Assembly (NCBI GenBank): GCA_031275645.1
Contig: JAISOL010000041.1
Coordinates: forward strand, 1-41,397
Reading direction: 5' to 3'
Length of the DNA: 41,397 bases
Origin: Deltaproteobacteria bacterium
Lineage (GTDB): Bacteria; Desulfobacterota; Desulfovibrionia; Desulfovibrionales; Desulfovibrionaceae
Below, in pieces: positions 24,299-32,671 of the stretch. Each line of letters begins with the position of its first letter. Position 1 is the first letter of the stretch. A program made the translations under genes and the position numbers. Under the pieces are notes generated by a model. That model ran no database searches. It saw only the letters and a program-made list of their open reading frames with translations, and had not been told where the DNA came from.

Positions 24299-24955
24299 AT
24301 GAAGACAAAACTTGAAGTAGGCGTCATTGGTCTGGGGAAATTCGGCTTGGGAATCGGGTCAACACTGACGGAACTGGGACACCGGGTGATCGGCGTGGAC
24401 GCCGATCCCGATCGCGTCCGGGCCGCGCAAGAACAATTTTCGCAGGTCTACGAAGCCAACGCCGCGGATATGGCTGCCCTGACCCAGCTGCAATTTCAGT
24501 ACCTGGATGTCGTGGCCGTTTCAGTGGGTTCTTCCATGGAAACCTCCATTCTCGTCGTCCTGAACCTTCAGGAACTCGGGCTCAGGAATATTATCGCGAA
24601 AGCGGTCAGTGGGCCCCATGCCAGGGTATTGCAAAGACTGGACGTAAAACGGATCATACAGCCGGAGTTGGATGTTGCCGTGCATACGGCCTACCGCCTG
24701 CATAATCCGGGTATGCTGGATTTTTTGCCCATAGGAGGCGGCGTTCTTATTCAGGAGCTTGTCGTGGACGCCTGGGAGAAAAAAAACCTGCTGGAGCTTA
24801 ATCTGCGGGATGCAAGCGGAGTGCTGGTAGCCGCAGTGCGCGGACAGGAAGACACGGAATACCGCTTCGTGCCCGATCCGAAAAAACCCTTTGCCAAGGG
24901 TGACAAACTTCTGGTCATAGGGACTCAGGAGTCCGTGATTTCATTGAAGCCGTAA
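24299..24955 (+). CDS. KtrA/TrkA-type RCK regulatory subunit of K+ uptake
   Basis: Cytoplasmic nucleotide-binding ring that gates the adjacent channel. The RCK_N Rossmann fold shows GLGKFGLGIGSTL (11-23) and the acidic end of strand 2 in IGVDADPDRV (31-40); SVGSSMETSILVVLNLQELG and NIIAKAVSGPHARVLQRLD follow. An RCK_C domain occupies about 135-218 (FLPIGGGVLIQELVV to GDKLLVIGTQESV). 218 residues, one RCK unit, as in KtrA; TrkA has two. GAGG sits about six bases before the ATG, and the gene follows the channel gene by 12 bases. Confidence 0.93.
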   Translation: MKTKLEVGVIGLGKFGLGIGSTLTELGHRVIGVDADPDRVRAAQEQFSQVYEANAADMAALTQLQFQYLDVVAVSVGSSMETSILVVLNLQELGLRNIIAKAVSGPHARVLQRLDVKRIIQPELDVAVHTAYRLHNPGMLDFLPIGGGVLIQELVVDAWEKKNLLELNLRDASGVLVAAVRGQEDTEYRFVPDPKKPFAKGDKLLVIGTQESVISLKP

Positions 24956-25067
24956 ACCTCGGCCATAAAAGCATTGAGTTTTTGTTGCTACCGTGTAAAC
25001 TGCCTTAAAAATAAGGAGGGCGCTTTCTCTCCGGCACGAATGCCGGGGTTTCCACGCTGAACTTCTG

Positions 25068-27113
25068 ATGACGAACTCGGCTTTTTTCCTGTATCTTTCA
25101 CGCTGGCGGCCTCTGCCGGCTGTTTTTTGCATAACGGCGATCCATACGGCTCTCTTTTTCGCCGCCCGCCTGGGCTCGCTGTTTTTTTTACAGCCAAACA
25201 TAGCGGATAAAGACTCCATCCCCCGCGCCCTTTACATCGGCCTCAAATTCGACGCGCGCTGGGCTGTTCTGCTCACCCTGCCCCTTTGCCTGTGCCTGCT
25301 TTATCCTCCTTTGGAGCGCCGTCTGCGCCACCGGAGTGACCAGGGCGCAAGCCCGTTGCGCTGCGTTGTGTGCGCTATCCAGACCTTGATTTTCGGCTTC
25401 GCCCTTCTGGCCTATACTTTTGATTTCGGCATGTTATTTTATCTGCGTCAGCGCCTGGACTTAAGCATCCTCAACTTTCTGGAGGATCCCCTTATTTCCG
25501 CAGTCATGCTCTGGCAAACCTATCCCGTAATCAGGCTTTGCCTGATCCTGGCCGCAGGCGTGGCCCTCTACGCTTTTTTGCTTACGCGCTGGCTGAGTCG
25601 GGATTTGCCCGCCCTTCCTCCCCTGTCGCTCCCACGCCGCGTTCTGCTCACCGTCCTCGGCCTGGCAGGGCTGTTCCTGACAACTTACGGACAACTGAGT
25701 TCCAACCTTTTCCCTCTGCGCTGGAGCAATGCCTATTTCAGCACGGACAACAACATCTCCCTGCTGGCTCTGCATCCCCTGCAGAACATCTACGACACCC
25801 GCAATTCCGGCAAAGCTCCGCTTCCGGATGAAAAGGCCGCCCTTGAAGCCTGGCCGCGCATGGCCGCCTGGCTGAACATTCCCGAAGGCGACGCGCCCCT
25901 GGACTACATGCGCAGTTATTCCGCCACGCCCCTGCCGCCGGGACGGACGGAGCGGCCCAACATCATGATCATAATCATGGAATCGCTGGGTTGGCCGCGC
26001 ACCTCCTTCTCGCCGGGCAGGGCAAACAGCGATGCCGACCCCACGCCCTTTTTGCGGGAACTGGCCAAAGAAAGCCTGTATTTTTCCAACTTCTACGCCC
26101 CAACCCGGACTACGGCGCGGGCCGTGTTTACCACCATCACCGGCATTCCCGACGTCAACCATTCCGGCGGGACCACCTCGCGCAATCCTCTGCTGGTGGA
26201 TCAATTCTCCATGCTGCAGGAATTTGACGGCTACGAAAAATACTACCTCATTGGAGGCAGCGCCAGTTGGGCCAATATACGGGGACTTTTGCTGCACAAT
26301 ATCGGAGATCTGCGCCTGCTGGAGGAAGGAACCTGGGAAGCGCCCAACGTGGACGTATGGGGCATCTCGGATTTGGCCCTGTTGCGCGAGAGTGTGGGGA
26401 TTCTCGGGCAGAGCGTCAAGCCTTTCCTGGCCGTGGTGCAGACGGCTTCCTTCCACCGGCCCTGGACCATACCCGACGACAACGAGGGCTATGTTCTTCC
26501 GCCCCGTCCCGGCCCGGAAGCGATACGCCATTACGGCTTTGACGCGGAGGAGGAATACTTCTCGCTGAATTTTGCCGATCATGCTTTGCGCCGTTTTTTT
26601 GACCGGGTAAAAAAAGAGCCCTGGTACGACAACACCATTTTTGTCATCTTCGGGGATCACGGGCTTGACCGTCCCTCGGAGAACGTCAGCCCCGGCTATC
26701 TGGCCTGCAGCCTTCAGAGCTGGCATGTTCCGCTTCTGCTCCACGCGCCGGGGAGGGTGGCGCCGGGGATCAACCCGTATCCGCACACTCAGGCCGATGT
26801 TTTGCCCACCTTGGCCGCCCTCTCGGGAGTGGAACACCGCTCCCGCTCTTTGGGGCGGAATATGCTGGATCCCGCCAACGATAAGGACGGAGTCGTTTTT
26901 ATCAGCAGCGGCGACGATATCCGTATGCTGGTGAAAGACGGTTACTGCTTTTCTCATCGTCCGGGTGCGGCTGATGCCCTGTACCGGCTGGAGGACACGG
27001 TTCTGATCAATCTGGCGGAGCAGGAGCCGGAACGCGCCGCCGCCATGAGGCGACAGGCTGCGGATTTCCAGACTACCTCGCGCTGGCTTTTATGGCACAA
27101 CCAGAAGCCGTGA
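25068..27113 (+). CDS. LtaS/OpgB-like membrane phosphoglycerol transferase (sulfatase fold)
   Basis: Five or so N-terminal membrane helices (residues about 18-205) precede a periplasmic alkaline-phosphatase/sulfatase-fold domain (about 295-640). Metal and active-site pieces are visible: Glu305 in IIIMESLG, the threonine cluster PTRTTARAVFTTITGIP with Thr348 as probable nucleophile, HRPWTIP, and FGDHGLDRPSENV. Relatives move phosphoglycerol to lipoteichoic acid, periplasmic glucans or other envelope glycans; in a Gram-negative the OpgB-like role is more likely. 681 residues. The ATG has no close ribosome site (AAGGAGG lies about 50 bases upstream), so the start is uncertain. It follows the K+ genes by 112 bases, on the same strand. 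Confidence 0.83.
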   Translation: MTNSAFFLYLSRWRPLPAVFCITAIHTALFFAARLGSLFFLQPNIADKDSIPRALYIGLKFDARWAVLLTLPLCLCLLYPPLERRLRHRSDQGASPLRCVVCAIQTLIFGFALLAYTFDFGMLFYLRQRLDLSILNFLEDPLISAVMLWQTYPVIRLCLILAAGVALYAFLLTRWLSRDLPALPPLSLPRRVLLTVLGLAGLFLTTYGQLSSNLFPLRWSNAYFSTDNNISLLALHPLQNIYDTRNSGKAPLPDEKAALEAWPRMAAWLNIPEGDAPLDYMRSYSATPLPPGRTERPNIMIIIMESLGWPRTSFSPGRANSDADPTPFLRELAKESLYFSNFYAPTRTTARAVFTTITGIPDVNHSGGTTSRNPLLVDQFSMLQEFDGYEKYYLIGGSASWANIRGLLLHNIGDLRLLEEGTWEAPNVDVWGISDLALLRESVGILGQSVKPFLAVVQTASFHRPWTIPDDNEGYVLPPRPGPEAIRHYGFDAEEEYFSLNFADHALRRFFDRVKKEPWYDNTIFVIFGDHGLDRPSENVSPGYLACSLQSWHVPLLLHAPGRVAPGINPYPHTQADVLPTLAALSGVEHRSRSLGRNMLDPANDKDGVVFISSGDDIRMLVKDGYCFSHRPGAADALYRLEDTVLINLAEQEPERAAAMRRQAADFQTTSRWLLWHNQKP

Positions 27114-27174
27114 CGGAAAACCGCCGTGAAAAGCGCACTTCAGGCGTAAACTGCTGAACCTCAGGGAGTCCGGC

Positions 27175-27801
27175 ATGGAAAAAACACGTTGCGGCTGGGC
27201 CGTCGGTTCGGATCTGGAAATCCGTTACCACGACGAGGAGTGGGGGGTACCCCGCTACGACGATCTTGGGCAGTTTGAGTTCCTCACTCTGGAATCGGCG
27301 CAGGCGGGGCTCTCCTGGAGAACCATCCTCAAAAAGCGCGAAGGTTACAGGCGATGTTTCGCCGGCTTCAATCCGGAACGGGTGGCCTGCTTCACGGAAA
27401 GTGATATAGATCGGCTGCTGGCGGATACTTCCATTGTGCGCAACCGCAAAAAAATCGAAAGCGCTGTCGCCAATGCCCGCCTTTTTCTGGACATAGCCTC
27501 CAGAAACGGCAGCTTCTGCAAGTGGTTCTGGGGTTTTGTGGACGGAAAGCCCGTCCAGAACGCCTGGAAAAGCATGCGGGATGTTCCTCCCACCACCCCC
27601 CTGTCCGACACCATAGCCGGAGAAATGAAAAAACTGGGCTTCAAATTCATGGGCAGCACCATTGTCTATGCCCATATGCAGGCCACGGGCATGGTCAACG
27701 ACCACCTGACCTCGTGCTTTCGTTACGAGGATGTGCGCGCCCTTTCACAAGGAGGTTCCGTTCAGAACTCCACTCTTTTCGTCTCGCCTTTGAACGAATA
27801 A
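27175..27801 (+). CDS. tag: DNA-3-methyladenine glycosylase I (Tag)
   Basis: Removes 3-methyladenine from alkylated DNA. The structural zinc ligands are present: Cys6 in RCGW, His19 in RYHDEEWG, and the late His and Cys in NDHLTSCFR. Also typical are FEFLTLESAQAGLSWRTILK (about 39-58), RNRKKIES and MKKLGFKFMGSTIVYAHMQA. 208 residues, slightly longer than E. coli Tag. GGGAG (27164-27168) lies six bases before the ATG. The last 40 bases overlap the end of the convergent PNPOx-fold gene. Confidence 0.95.
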   Translation: MEKTRCGWAVGSDLEIRYHDEEWGVPRYDDLGQFEFLTLESAQAGLSWRTILKKREGYRRCFAGFNPERVACFTESDIDRLLADTSIVRNRKKIESAVANARLFLDIASRNGSFCKWFWGFVDGKPVQNAWKSMRDVPPTTPLSDTIAGEMKKLGFKFMGSTIVYAHMQATGMVNDHLTSCFRYEDVRALSQGGSVQNSTLFVSPLNE

Positions 27802-28253
27802 AATCTTGCCACGCCGTTTTTGAGATACAGCACTTGAGTATTCCCGTCATCGGCCGAGTACATACTCTTCAATTCGGGATGGGCATCCAGCAGAAACTGT
27901 TTGGCCTCCCGTCTCTCATCTTCCACTGCGACAGCCTGTATACGAATCCAGCTTCCCTTGCCATCATAGGCGCAAATCTCAATTTTGGGATTGGCCGCCA
28001 TTTGCTTGGAAACGTCTTTTATCTTGCCGGTCTGGAAATAAATTTTGCCCTCGAAAACAGCCAGACTGCCGAAGGGGCGGACTCTGGGCTGATCGCCTTC
28101 CGTGGTAGCCAGAAAGTAATAGCCGCAATTTTTCAAGCAGGCGTAAATTTCCTGCAAACCCTCCTCTTTTTTCTCGGAAGCGGAAAGTCCGCCTGGCACA
28201 GTCAGAAACACGGCCAAAAAAGCCGAAATAACGGTCATTAATGATTTTTTCAT
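27762..28253 (-). CDS. Exported PNPOx-fold flavin-binding protein
   Basis: 163 residues. The first 25 are a clear Sec signal peptide (Lys-Lys, core MTVISAFLAVFLTV, cleavage after LSA). The rest is a pyridoxamine-5'-phosphate-oxidase-like split barrel: GYYFLATTEGDQPRVRPFGS (about 44-63), FEGKIYFQTGKIKDVSKQM (about 67-85), ANPKIEICAYD, and a late VLYLKNGVARFYSF. Members of this fold bind FMN or F420, usually in the cytoplasm; a periplasmic copy is uncommon. AAGGAGG stands nine bases before the ATG. The end overlaps the convergent tag gene by 40 bases. Substrate unknown. Confidence 0.85.
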   Translation of the reverse strand: MKKSLMTVISAFLAVFLTVPGGLSASEKKEEGLQEIYACLKNCGYYFLATTEGDQPRVRPFGSLAVFEGKIYFQTGKIKDVSKQMAANPKIEICAYDGKGSWIRIQAVAVEDERREAKQFLLDAHPELKSMYSADDGNTQVLYLKNGVARFYSFKGETKRVEF

Positions 28254-28391
28254 GCCTTTGTGCCTCCTTAGAGCAAGTTTATGCCTGAAACACGCTTTTC
28301 ACGACCGGCAAAGCCCGCCTGCGCGCATATTTTAATAACTCCGCATGCCTCCGCCGCGCAAGGGCAAAATAAGTCGAATACTGGGCAGAGG

Positions 28392-28421
28392 CCAGAGCGT
28401 TTCGAGCGCGAAATGCTCTGG
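28392..28421. repeat. AGAGCGTTTCG/CGAAATGCTCT hairpin
   Basis: A 13-bp stem (28392-28404 with 28409-28421, one G-T pair) and a four-base loop. Its right arm, CGAAATGCTCTGG, is the same core found at 14992-15004 and at the ends of the 14957-15128 element. It lies in the divergent gap between the PNPOx-fold gene and rfbA. No T-run follows. Confidence 0.5.
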
Positions 28422-28460
28422 AAAGCTGAACAAAAAAAAACGTTACAGGTCGTGGAGCTC

Positions 28461-28489
28461 TTGACGCTCCGGCGGCAAAAATACATAGT
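28461..28489 (+). promoter_or_regulatory. Candidate promoter for rfbA-rfbB
   Basis: TTGACG (28461-28466), 17 bases, CATAGT (28484-28489). Five and four of six consensus bases. The predicted start leaves a leader of under 20 bases. The -35 lies in the loop and right arm of a small hairpin GGAGC/GCTCC (28454-28470). Confidence 0.35.
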
Positions 28490-28513
28490 GCCTGTAAAAG
28501 TTGCGAGAAACAT

Positions 28514-29428
28514 ATGACGCGAACACAAACCCGAAAGGGCATAGTCCTGGCCGGAGGTTCCGGCACCAGACTCCATCCCCTGACCCTGAGCGTAAGCAAA
28601 CAGCTCATGCCCATCTACGACAAGCCCATGATCTATTATCCCCTCTCCATCTTGCTCCTGGCCGGCATCCGGGATATAGCCGTCATTTCCACTCCGGAGG
28701 ATCTGCCTTTGTTCCGGCGTCTTCTGCTGGACGGAGGGCAATGGGGCTGTTCCTTTACCTATATTGAGCAGCCCAGGCCGGAGGGAATTGCCCAAGCCTT
28801 CATTCTGGCCAGAGATTTCCTGCACGCGGACCCGGTCTGTATGGTGCTGGGGGACAACATCTTTTTCGGCAGCCTGATGGCGGATTCCCTGCGGACGGCC
28901 ATGAACAGGACTGAAGGCGCCACTGTTTTCGGCTATCACGTCAGCGATCCCGGACGGTACGGCGTGGTGGAGTTTGACGATGCCGGCCGGGCAATCAGCA
29001 TAGAAGAAAAACCGGCCCGGCCGAAATCTTCTTACGCCGTTACCGGGCTCTATTTCTATGACGGGGAAGTCGCGGACATTGCGGCGTCAATCAAGCCTTC
29101 AGCCAGAGGCGAACTGGAAATAACCGATGTGAACAACGCCTATCTCCGTTCCGGTCTGCTCAAGGTGGAACGCCTGGGCCGCGGCATCGCCTGGCTGGAT
29201 ACGGGGACGCATGACTCGCTTCTTTCAGCCTCGCTTTTCGTGCAGACAGTGGAACAGCGCCAGGGGCTGAAAGTAGCCTGTCTGGAAGAAATAGCCTGGA
29301 GACAGGGATTTATAGACAAGGAACAACTGCTCCTCCTGGCCGGACGTTTGAGCAAAAACGCCTATGGCCGATACCTGCTCGAACTGGCGGAAGAAGAACA
29401 GGAGAGTCCGGAGAAGACGCGAACATGA
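28514..29428 (+). CDS. rfbA: Glucose-1-phosphate thymidylyltransferase RfbA
   Basis: Makes dTDP-glucose from dTTP and glucose 1-phosphate, first step to dTDP-rhamnose and related sugars for O-antigen or other glycans. The nucleotide loop [14 protein letters not shown] (11-24), [36 protein letters not shown] and [15 protein letters not shown] are all present. 304 residues, normal. The ribosome site is weak. The stop overlaps the rfbB start by four bases (ATGA). Confidence 0.95.
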   Translation: MTRTQTRKGIVLAGGSGTRLHPLTLSVSKQLMPIYDKPMIYYPLSILLLAGIRDIAVISTPEDLPLFRRLLLDGGQWGCSFTYIEQPRPEGIAQAFILARDFLHADPVCMVLGDNIFFGSLMADSLRTAMNRTEGATVFGYHVSDPGRYGVVEFDDAGRAISIEEKPARPKSSYAVTGLYFYDGEVADIAASIKPSARGELEITDVNNAYLRSGLLKVERLGRGIAWLDTGTHDSLLSASLFVQTVEQRQGLKVACLEEIAWRQGFIDKEQLLLLAGRLSKNAYGRYLLELAEEEQESPEKTRT

Positions 29429-30537
29429 TCCCCGCTATCTCGCGCCGGGAAACAGGAGGCGCCCCGAAAAAATACCTGGTCACCGGCGGGGCGGGATTTA
29501 TAGGTTCCTGCTTTGTGCTCGGGGCGGTGAGCCGGGGAACCGCAACCCTCACGCTGGACAAACTCTGCTATTCCGGAAACCTTCTGAATCTGTTGAGTTT
29601 AAAGGATAATCCCCTGCATCGTTTCGAACGCGGTGACATAGGAGATTTTTCCTTTATCCTCAGCCTGCTGGAGGATTTCCGTCCGGACGCCCTGATAAAT
29701 TTCGCGGCGGAGAGCCATGTGGATCGCTCCATCCTGGCTCCCGAAGACTTTGTGCGCACCAACGTACTGGGCACGCACAGCCTGCTGGCCGCGGTTCTGG
29801 CCTGGTGGAAGAAGCTGCCCGCCGGGGCTGCCGAAAAGTTCCGCTTTCTGCATGTTTCCACGGACGAAGTATTCGGTTCTCTGCGAGCCGGAGAGCCGGC
29901 CTTCACGGAAAGCACCCCTTATGCCCCCAACAGCCCCTATTCCGCCAGCAAGGCGGCCAGCGATCATTTCGCGCGCGCCTACCACGCCACCTACGGCCTG
30001 CCCGTGTTGATCACCAACTGCTCCAACAACTACGGGCCGCGCCAGTTTCCCGAAAAGCTCATCCCTCTGGTCATAGCGCGGGCCATGCGCAGGGAGAGCC
30101 TGCCGCTTTACGGAAACGGCGAAAATATCCGCGACTGGCTGCACGTGGAAGATCACTGCGCGGCTATAAAGCTTGTCCTGAACAGGGGGACGCCGGGAGA
30201 GACCTACAATGTGGGCGGGCAGGCAGAACGCCGCAATATTGATGTTGTCAGAACAGTGTGCTCGGCGCTGGACGAACTTCGGCCTCACCCTGACGGTCCC
30301 TATGCCGGGCTGATCCGTTTTGTTGCCGACAGGGCCGGGCACGACTTCCGCTATGCCGTAAACAGCGCGAAAATAGAACGGGAACTGGGCTGGAAACGCA
30401 AATTCGGATTTGAACAAGGCCTGCGGGAAACCGTGCTCTGGTATCTGGAAAACCCGGATTGGCTCGCCGCGGTTCAAAGCGGAGCCTACCGCGACTGGAT
30501 CCGGAAAAATTATCCTGATCCCGAAGCAGTCTCATAA
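29425..30537 (+). CDS. rfbB: dTDP-glucose 4,6-dehydratase RfbB
   Basis: NAD-dependent short-chain dehydrogenase/reductase that turns dTDP-glucose into the 4-keto-6-deoxy intermediate. Rossmann loop TGGAGFIGS (20-28), [12 protein letters not shown] (92-103), catalytic Thr146-Asp147-Glu148 in [10 protein letters not shown], and Tyr172/Lys176 in [28 protein letters not shown] also fits. 370 residues, with about 14 extra residues before the fold. Couples to rfbA through ATGA. The later genes rfbC and rfbD are not here, so the final sugar cannot be named; the neighbour after a short gap is on the other strand. Confidence 0.95.
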   Translation: MIPAISRRETGGAPKKYLVTGGAGFIGSCFVLGAVSRGTATLTLDKLCYSGNLLNLLSLKDNPLHRFERGDIGDFSFILSLLEDFRPDALINFAAESHVDRSILAPEDFVRTNVLGTHSLLAAVLAWWKKLPAGAAEKFRFLHVSTDEVFGSLRAGEPAFTESTPYAPNSPYSASKAASDHFARAYHATYGLPVLITNCSNNYGPRQFPEKLIPLVIARAMRRESLPLYGNGENIRDWLHVEDHCAAIKLVLNRGTPGETYNVGGQAERRNIDVVRTVCSALDELRPHPDGPYAGLIRFVADRAGHDFRYAVNSAKIERELGWKRKFGFEQGLRETVLWYLENPDWLAAVQSGAYRDWIRKNYPDPEAVS

Positions 30538-30624
30538 AGAGTATGTAAAAGGCCGCGGGAATCGGAACGCGCGACAGGATGTCGAGCCGGAATGCTTCGC
30601 ATTTCGGCGGCGCGGCGACCTGTC

Positions 30625-30957
30625 TCAATCCGCCTCAGTCCGCAACAAGGCGTCCGCCAGGACGCGGATCTCCTCAAGGTTGACGCCGTCGCCAGAAAGG
30701 CGCGCCTTGCACTCTCCTCCCCTGTAAAAAAGAAAGGTGGGCACGCTGAGAATCCTGAGCTGAAGGCATAACCTGCGGCAACCGGCTATGGCGATACGGC
30801 AGAATTTGATCCTGCCGGCGCGGCTTGCGGCGAGTTTTTCAACTTCCGGCATCAGAGCCAGACAGACAGCGCACTGCTGTCCCCAAAACTCCACCACCAC
30901 CGGCAGATCGCTCTGCTCAACTTCCGCGATGAAATTGTCCTTATCCAGATCGAGCAT
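30625..30957 (-). CDS. Atypical cysteine-rich thioredoxin-like protein
   Basis: 110 residues with a thioredoxin fold. The redox pair is Cys29/Cys32 in EFWGQQCAVC, where ordinary thioredoxins have WCGPC: the Trp is Gln and the middle pair is Ala-Val. The cis-proline loop SVPTFLFYRGG (71-81) is kept. Four further cysteines occur (53, 60, 64 and 83), including a short cluster FCRIAIAGCRRLC, which could bind metal or form extra disulfides. No signal peptide. GGGAGAGGGA precedes the ATG. Last gene of the minus-strand set, 105 bases after a zinc-ribbon gene. This is separate from the regular trxA at 16852. Confidence 0.82.
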   Translation of the reverse strand: MLDLDKDNFIAEVEQSDLPVVVEFWGQQCAVCLALMPEVEKLAASRAGRIKFCRIAIAGCRRLCLQLRILSVPTFLFYRGGECKARLSGDGVNLEEIRVLADALLRTEAD

Positions 30958-31062
30958 GCTTCCCTCTCCCGGAATTGCTCAGCCGAAGCCGCTCTTCAGC
31001 GCCGGTCAGAGCATTTTCACATCCAGGCGTAGTTCCGAGATGAGCCTGGGTGTCGACAGACC

Positions 31063-31254
31063 CTAATCGCATTTGGTGCAGCTTATCTTCTGGCCGCCGC
31101 TGGCCGCTAGGGTCGGAATGGCGGCCGAAGAGCCGCCGGAGGTAATGAACTTTTTGCAGGAAGGGCAGATCACCGTGCCTCTGACCTGTGAAGGTCGCAA
31201 AAAACGATGGGATTTTTTGCCGCAATGCTCACAATTGAAAACAAGAAAAGCCAT
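31063..31254 (-). CDS. Small zinc-ribbon protein
   Basis: 63 residues with three Cys-x2-Cys pairs: 8/11 (CEHC), 30/33 (CPSC) and 59/62 (CTKC, at the very end). The first two can make one zinc ribbon; the third pair hangs on a Gly/Ser/Ala-rich linker and could join a second metal or a partner. AAGGAG lies eight bases before the ATG, which supports a real gene. The PPC-domain gene ends 12 bases upstream. Function unknown. Confidence 0.75.
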   Translation of the reverse strand: MAFLVFNCEHCGKKSHRFLRPSQVRGTVICPSCKKFITSGGSSAAIPTLAASGGQKISCTKCD

Positions 31255-31266
31255 GATGCCCTCTCC

Positions 31267-31659
31267 TTATTCCGGTATGCCCATAACCACCATATCCACC
31301 AACACCAACGCCCTGGCGCTGCCGTCGGCTATCCCCCCGCCGTAAAGCTTGTCGACTTCGTGGGTGAAGGAACCGTGCAAATGCACCCGTATACGTCCTT
31401 CCTCCCGCCAAATTTCTCCGTTGATCCCGTTGATCTCAAGAAAATCTTCCACTGTCCGGCCTTTTATGTCCGGGGGCATTCTGGTGCTGACCACAGGATA
31501 GTTACAGGTGATTTTTTCCAAAGAACCTATGCTGGACAGAATGAATGCCTGCTTGAACTTCTTTTCTTGAAAAAATTCGCGTAAGCCCTGAAAAATATCC
31601 TCTCCCGGCCCGAAGTGCAGCTTGTGCCATTGCGGCTGCTTCAACTCCGTACTCTGCAT
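31267..31659 (-). CDS. PPC/DUF296-domain protein
   Basis: 130 residues forming one PPC (plants and prokaryotes conserved) domain: KLHFGPGEDIFQGLREFFQE (about 13-32), QAFILSSIGSLEK, then the metal-type motif RVHLHGSFTHEVDKLYGGGI (about 90-109) and ARALVLVDMVVMG at the end. Bacterial members are small trimers of unclear function, sometimes called DNA-binding after the plant AT-hook proteins; no AT-hook is present here. GGAGGGAG precedes the ATG. It lies 69 bases after the DapA-family gene. Confidence 0.8.
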   Translation of the reverse strand: MQSTELKQPQWHKLHFGPGEDIFQGLREFFQEKKFKQAFILSSIGSLEKITCNYPVVSTRMPPDIKGRTVEDFLEINGINGEIWREEGRIRVHLHGSFTHEVDKLYGGGIADGSARALVLVDMVVMGIPE

Positions 31660-31728
31660 ACTCCCTCCGCGCCGGCGGGATCCGCCCGCATCCAGGTGCC
31701 GCCGCTCCCGTCCTTCCGGGGCGTTTTA

Positions 31729-32658
31729 TCAAAGCTGTCCCAAATCATAAACTTTCCTGAGCTCAAATTCCTCAATAAGCAGGAGCATGGCCTCCCGCAC
31801 TTCCGGCGAAACTTCCCGCAACGGCTTTCGGCACGGCCCCACCGGGAAACCCAGGAGGCGTATGAAAAATTTTACGGCAACCGGGTTGGTGGCGGAATAG
31901 CAGGCTTCCATGACAGGCAGGAGTTCGTTGTGAAGCCTGCGGGTGCGTTGCACATCCTCCCAGCTCTTCCAGGGCCTGGACATCTCGGCCATGGCTCTGG
32001 GATGCACATTGCCGCTCACGTTGGCCGTACCCGAGCCTCCCAGGCCGAGAGTGGGAATCACAAGCGCATAAGCCGGGGAATCGCAGCAAAACACCGGCAA
32101 TTCGCCGTTGGTTCCCTCGCAGACCGCCGCAAGCTGCCCCACACTGGGCATGGCTTCCTTATCGGCGACAAGATTGGGCACCTCATTGAACAGGGTGATG
32201 ATGGTTTCCGGATTTATGTTGGCCACCACCCTGGCCGGATTGTTATACAGCCCGACGCCTATGTCAACAGACAGGCACACGTCGATGAGATACTGCAGTA
32301 CCGATGGCTGATCCGGGCACAAATAGGGAGGAACGACAATAACTATGCCGTCGGCGTCATTTTCCTGGGCATGGCGGGCAAGCTCGATGGTCATGTCCGT
32401 GGAACCGTGGGTAACACCGAAAAAAGCCCGGATCTTGCCTTTGCAGTAGACGCTCATGGCCTTGATCACGGTCTTCTTCTCTTCCATGGTCATGGTGGTG
32501 GGCTCGCCCGTGGATCCCAGGATAAGCAGAGCGCTGCTGCCGTTGGCCACATGAAAATCGACCAGGGAACGCATTACTCCCAGATCAACGGCTCCATCAG
32601 CGGCAAAAGGGGTTACTATGGCAACCCATGAACCCTCAGGATAAATCAACTCACGCAT
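31729..32658 (-). CDS. DapA/NAL-superfamily lyase or dehydratase, substrate unknown
   Basis: TIM-barrel class I aldolase of the dihydrodipicolinate synthase family, 309 residues. Schiff-base Lys167 (VADKEAM), Tyr138 in YNNPAR with the following Arg, and the carboxylate loop GSTGEP (48-53) are kept. The tyrosine that in true DapA reaches into the neighbouring active site (second Tyr of PYYNRP) is Leu113 here (PYLCP). That, together with GST in place of GTT and the placement 13 bases after a TRAP transporter, points to a catabolic aldolase or dehydratase for an imported acid and away from lysine synthesis. AAGGA lies upstream of the ATG. Confidence 0.8.
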   Translation of the reverse strand: MRELIYPEGSWVAIVTPFAADGAVDLGVMRSLVDFHVANGSSALLILGSTGEPTTMTMEEKKTVIKAMSVYCKGKIRAFFGVTHGSTDMTIELARHAQENDADGIVIVVPPYLCPDQPSVLQYLIDVCLSVDIGVGLYNNPARVVANINPETIITLFNEVPNLVADKEAMPSVGQLAAVCEGTNGELPVFCCDSPAYALVIPTLGLGGSGTANVSGNVHPRAMAEMSRPWKSWEDVQRTRRLHNELLPVMEACYSATNPVAVKFFIRLLGFPVGPCRKPLREVSPEVREAMLLLIEEFELRKVYDLGQL

Positions 32659-32671
32659 TTTACCATCCTTT

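Noticed and set aside
25461-26957. 498-codon open frame on the minus strand
   Set aside because: Lies fully opposite the LtaS/OpgB-like gene, has no recognised motif or ribosome site, and its protein has the composition of an antisense reading of GC-rich DNA.
31729-32658. N-acetylneuraminate lyase (NanA)
   Set aside because: The GSTGE loop fits, but YNNPAR with arginine is DapA-like, and no sialic-acid genes lie nearby.
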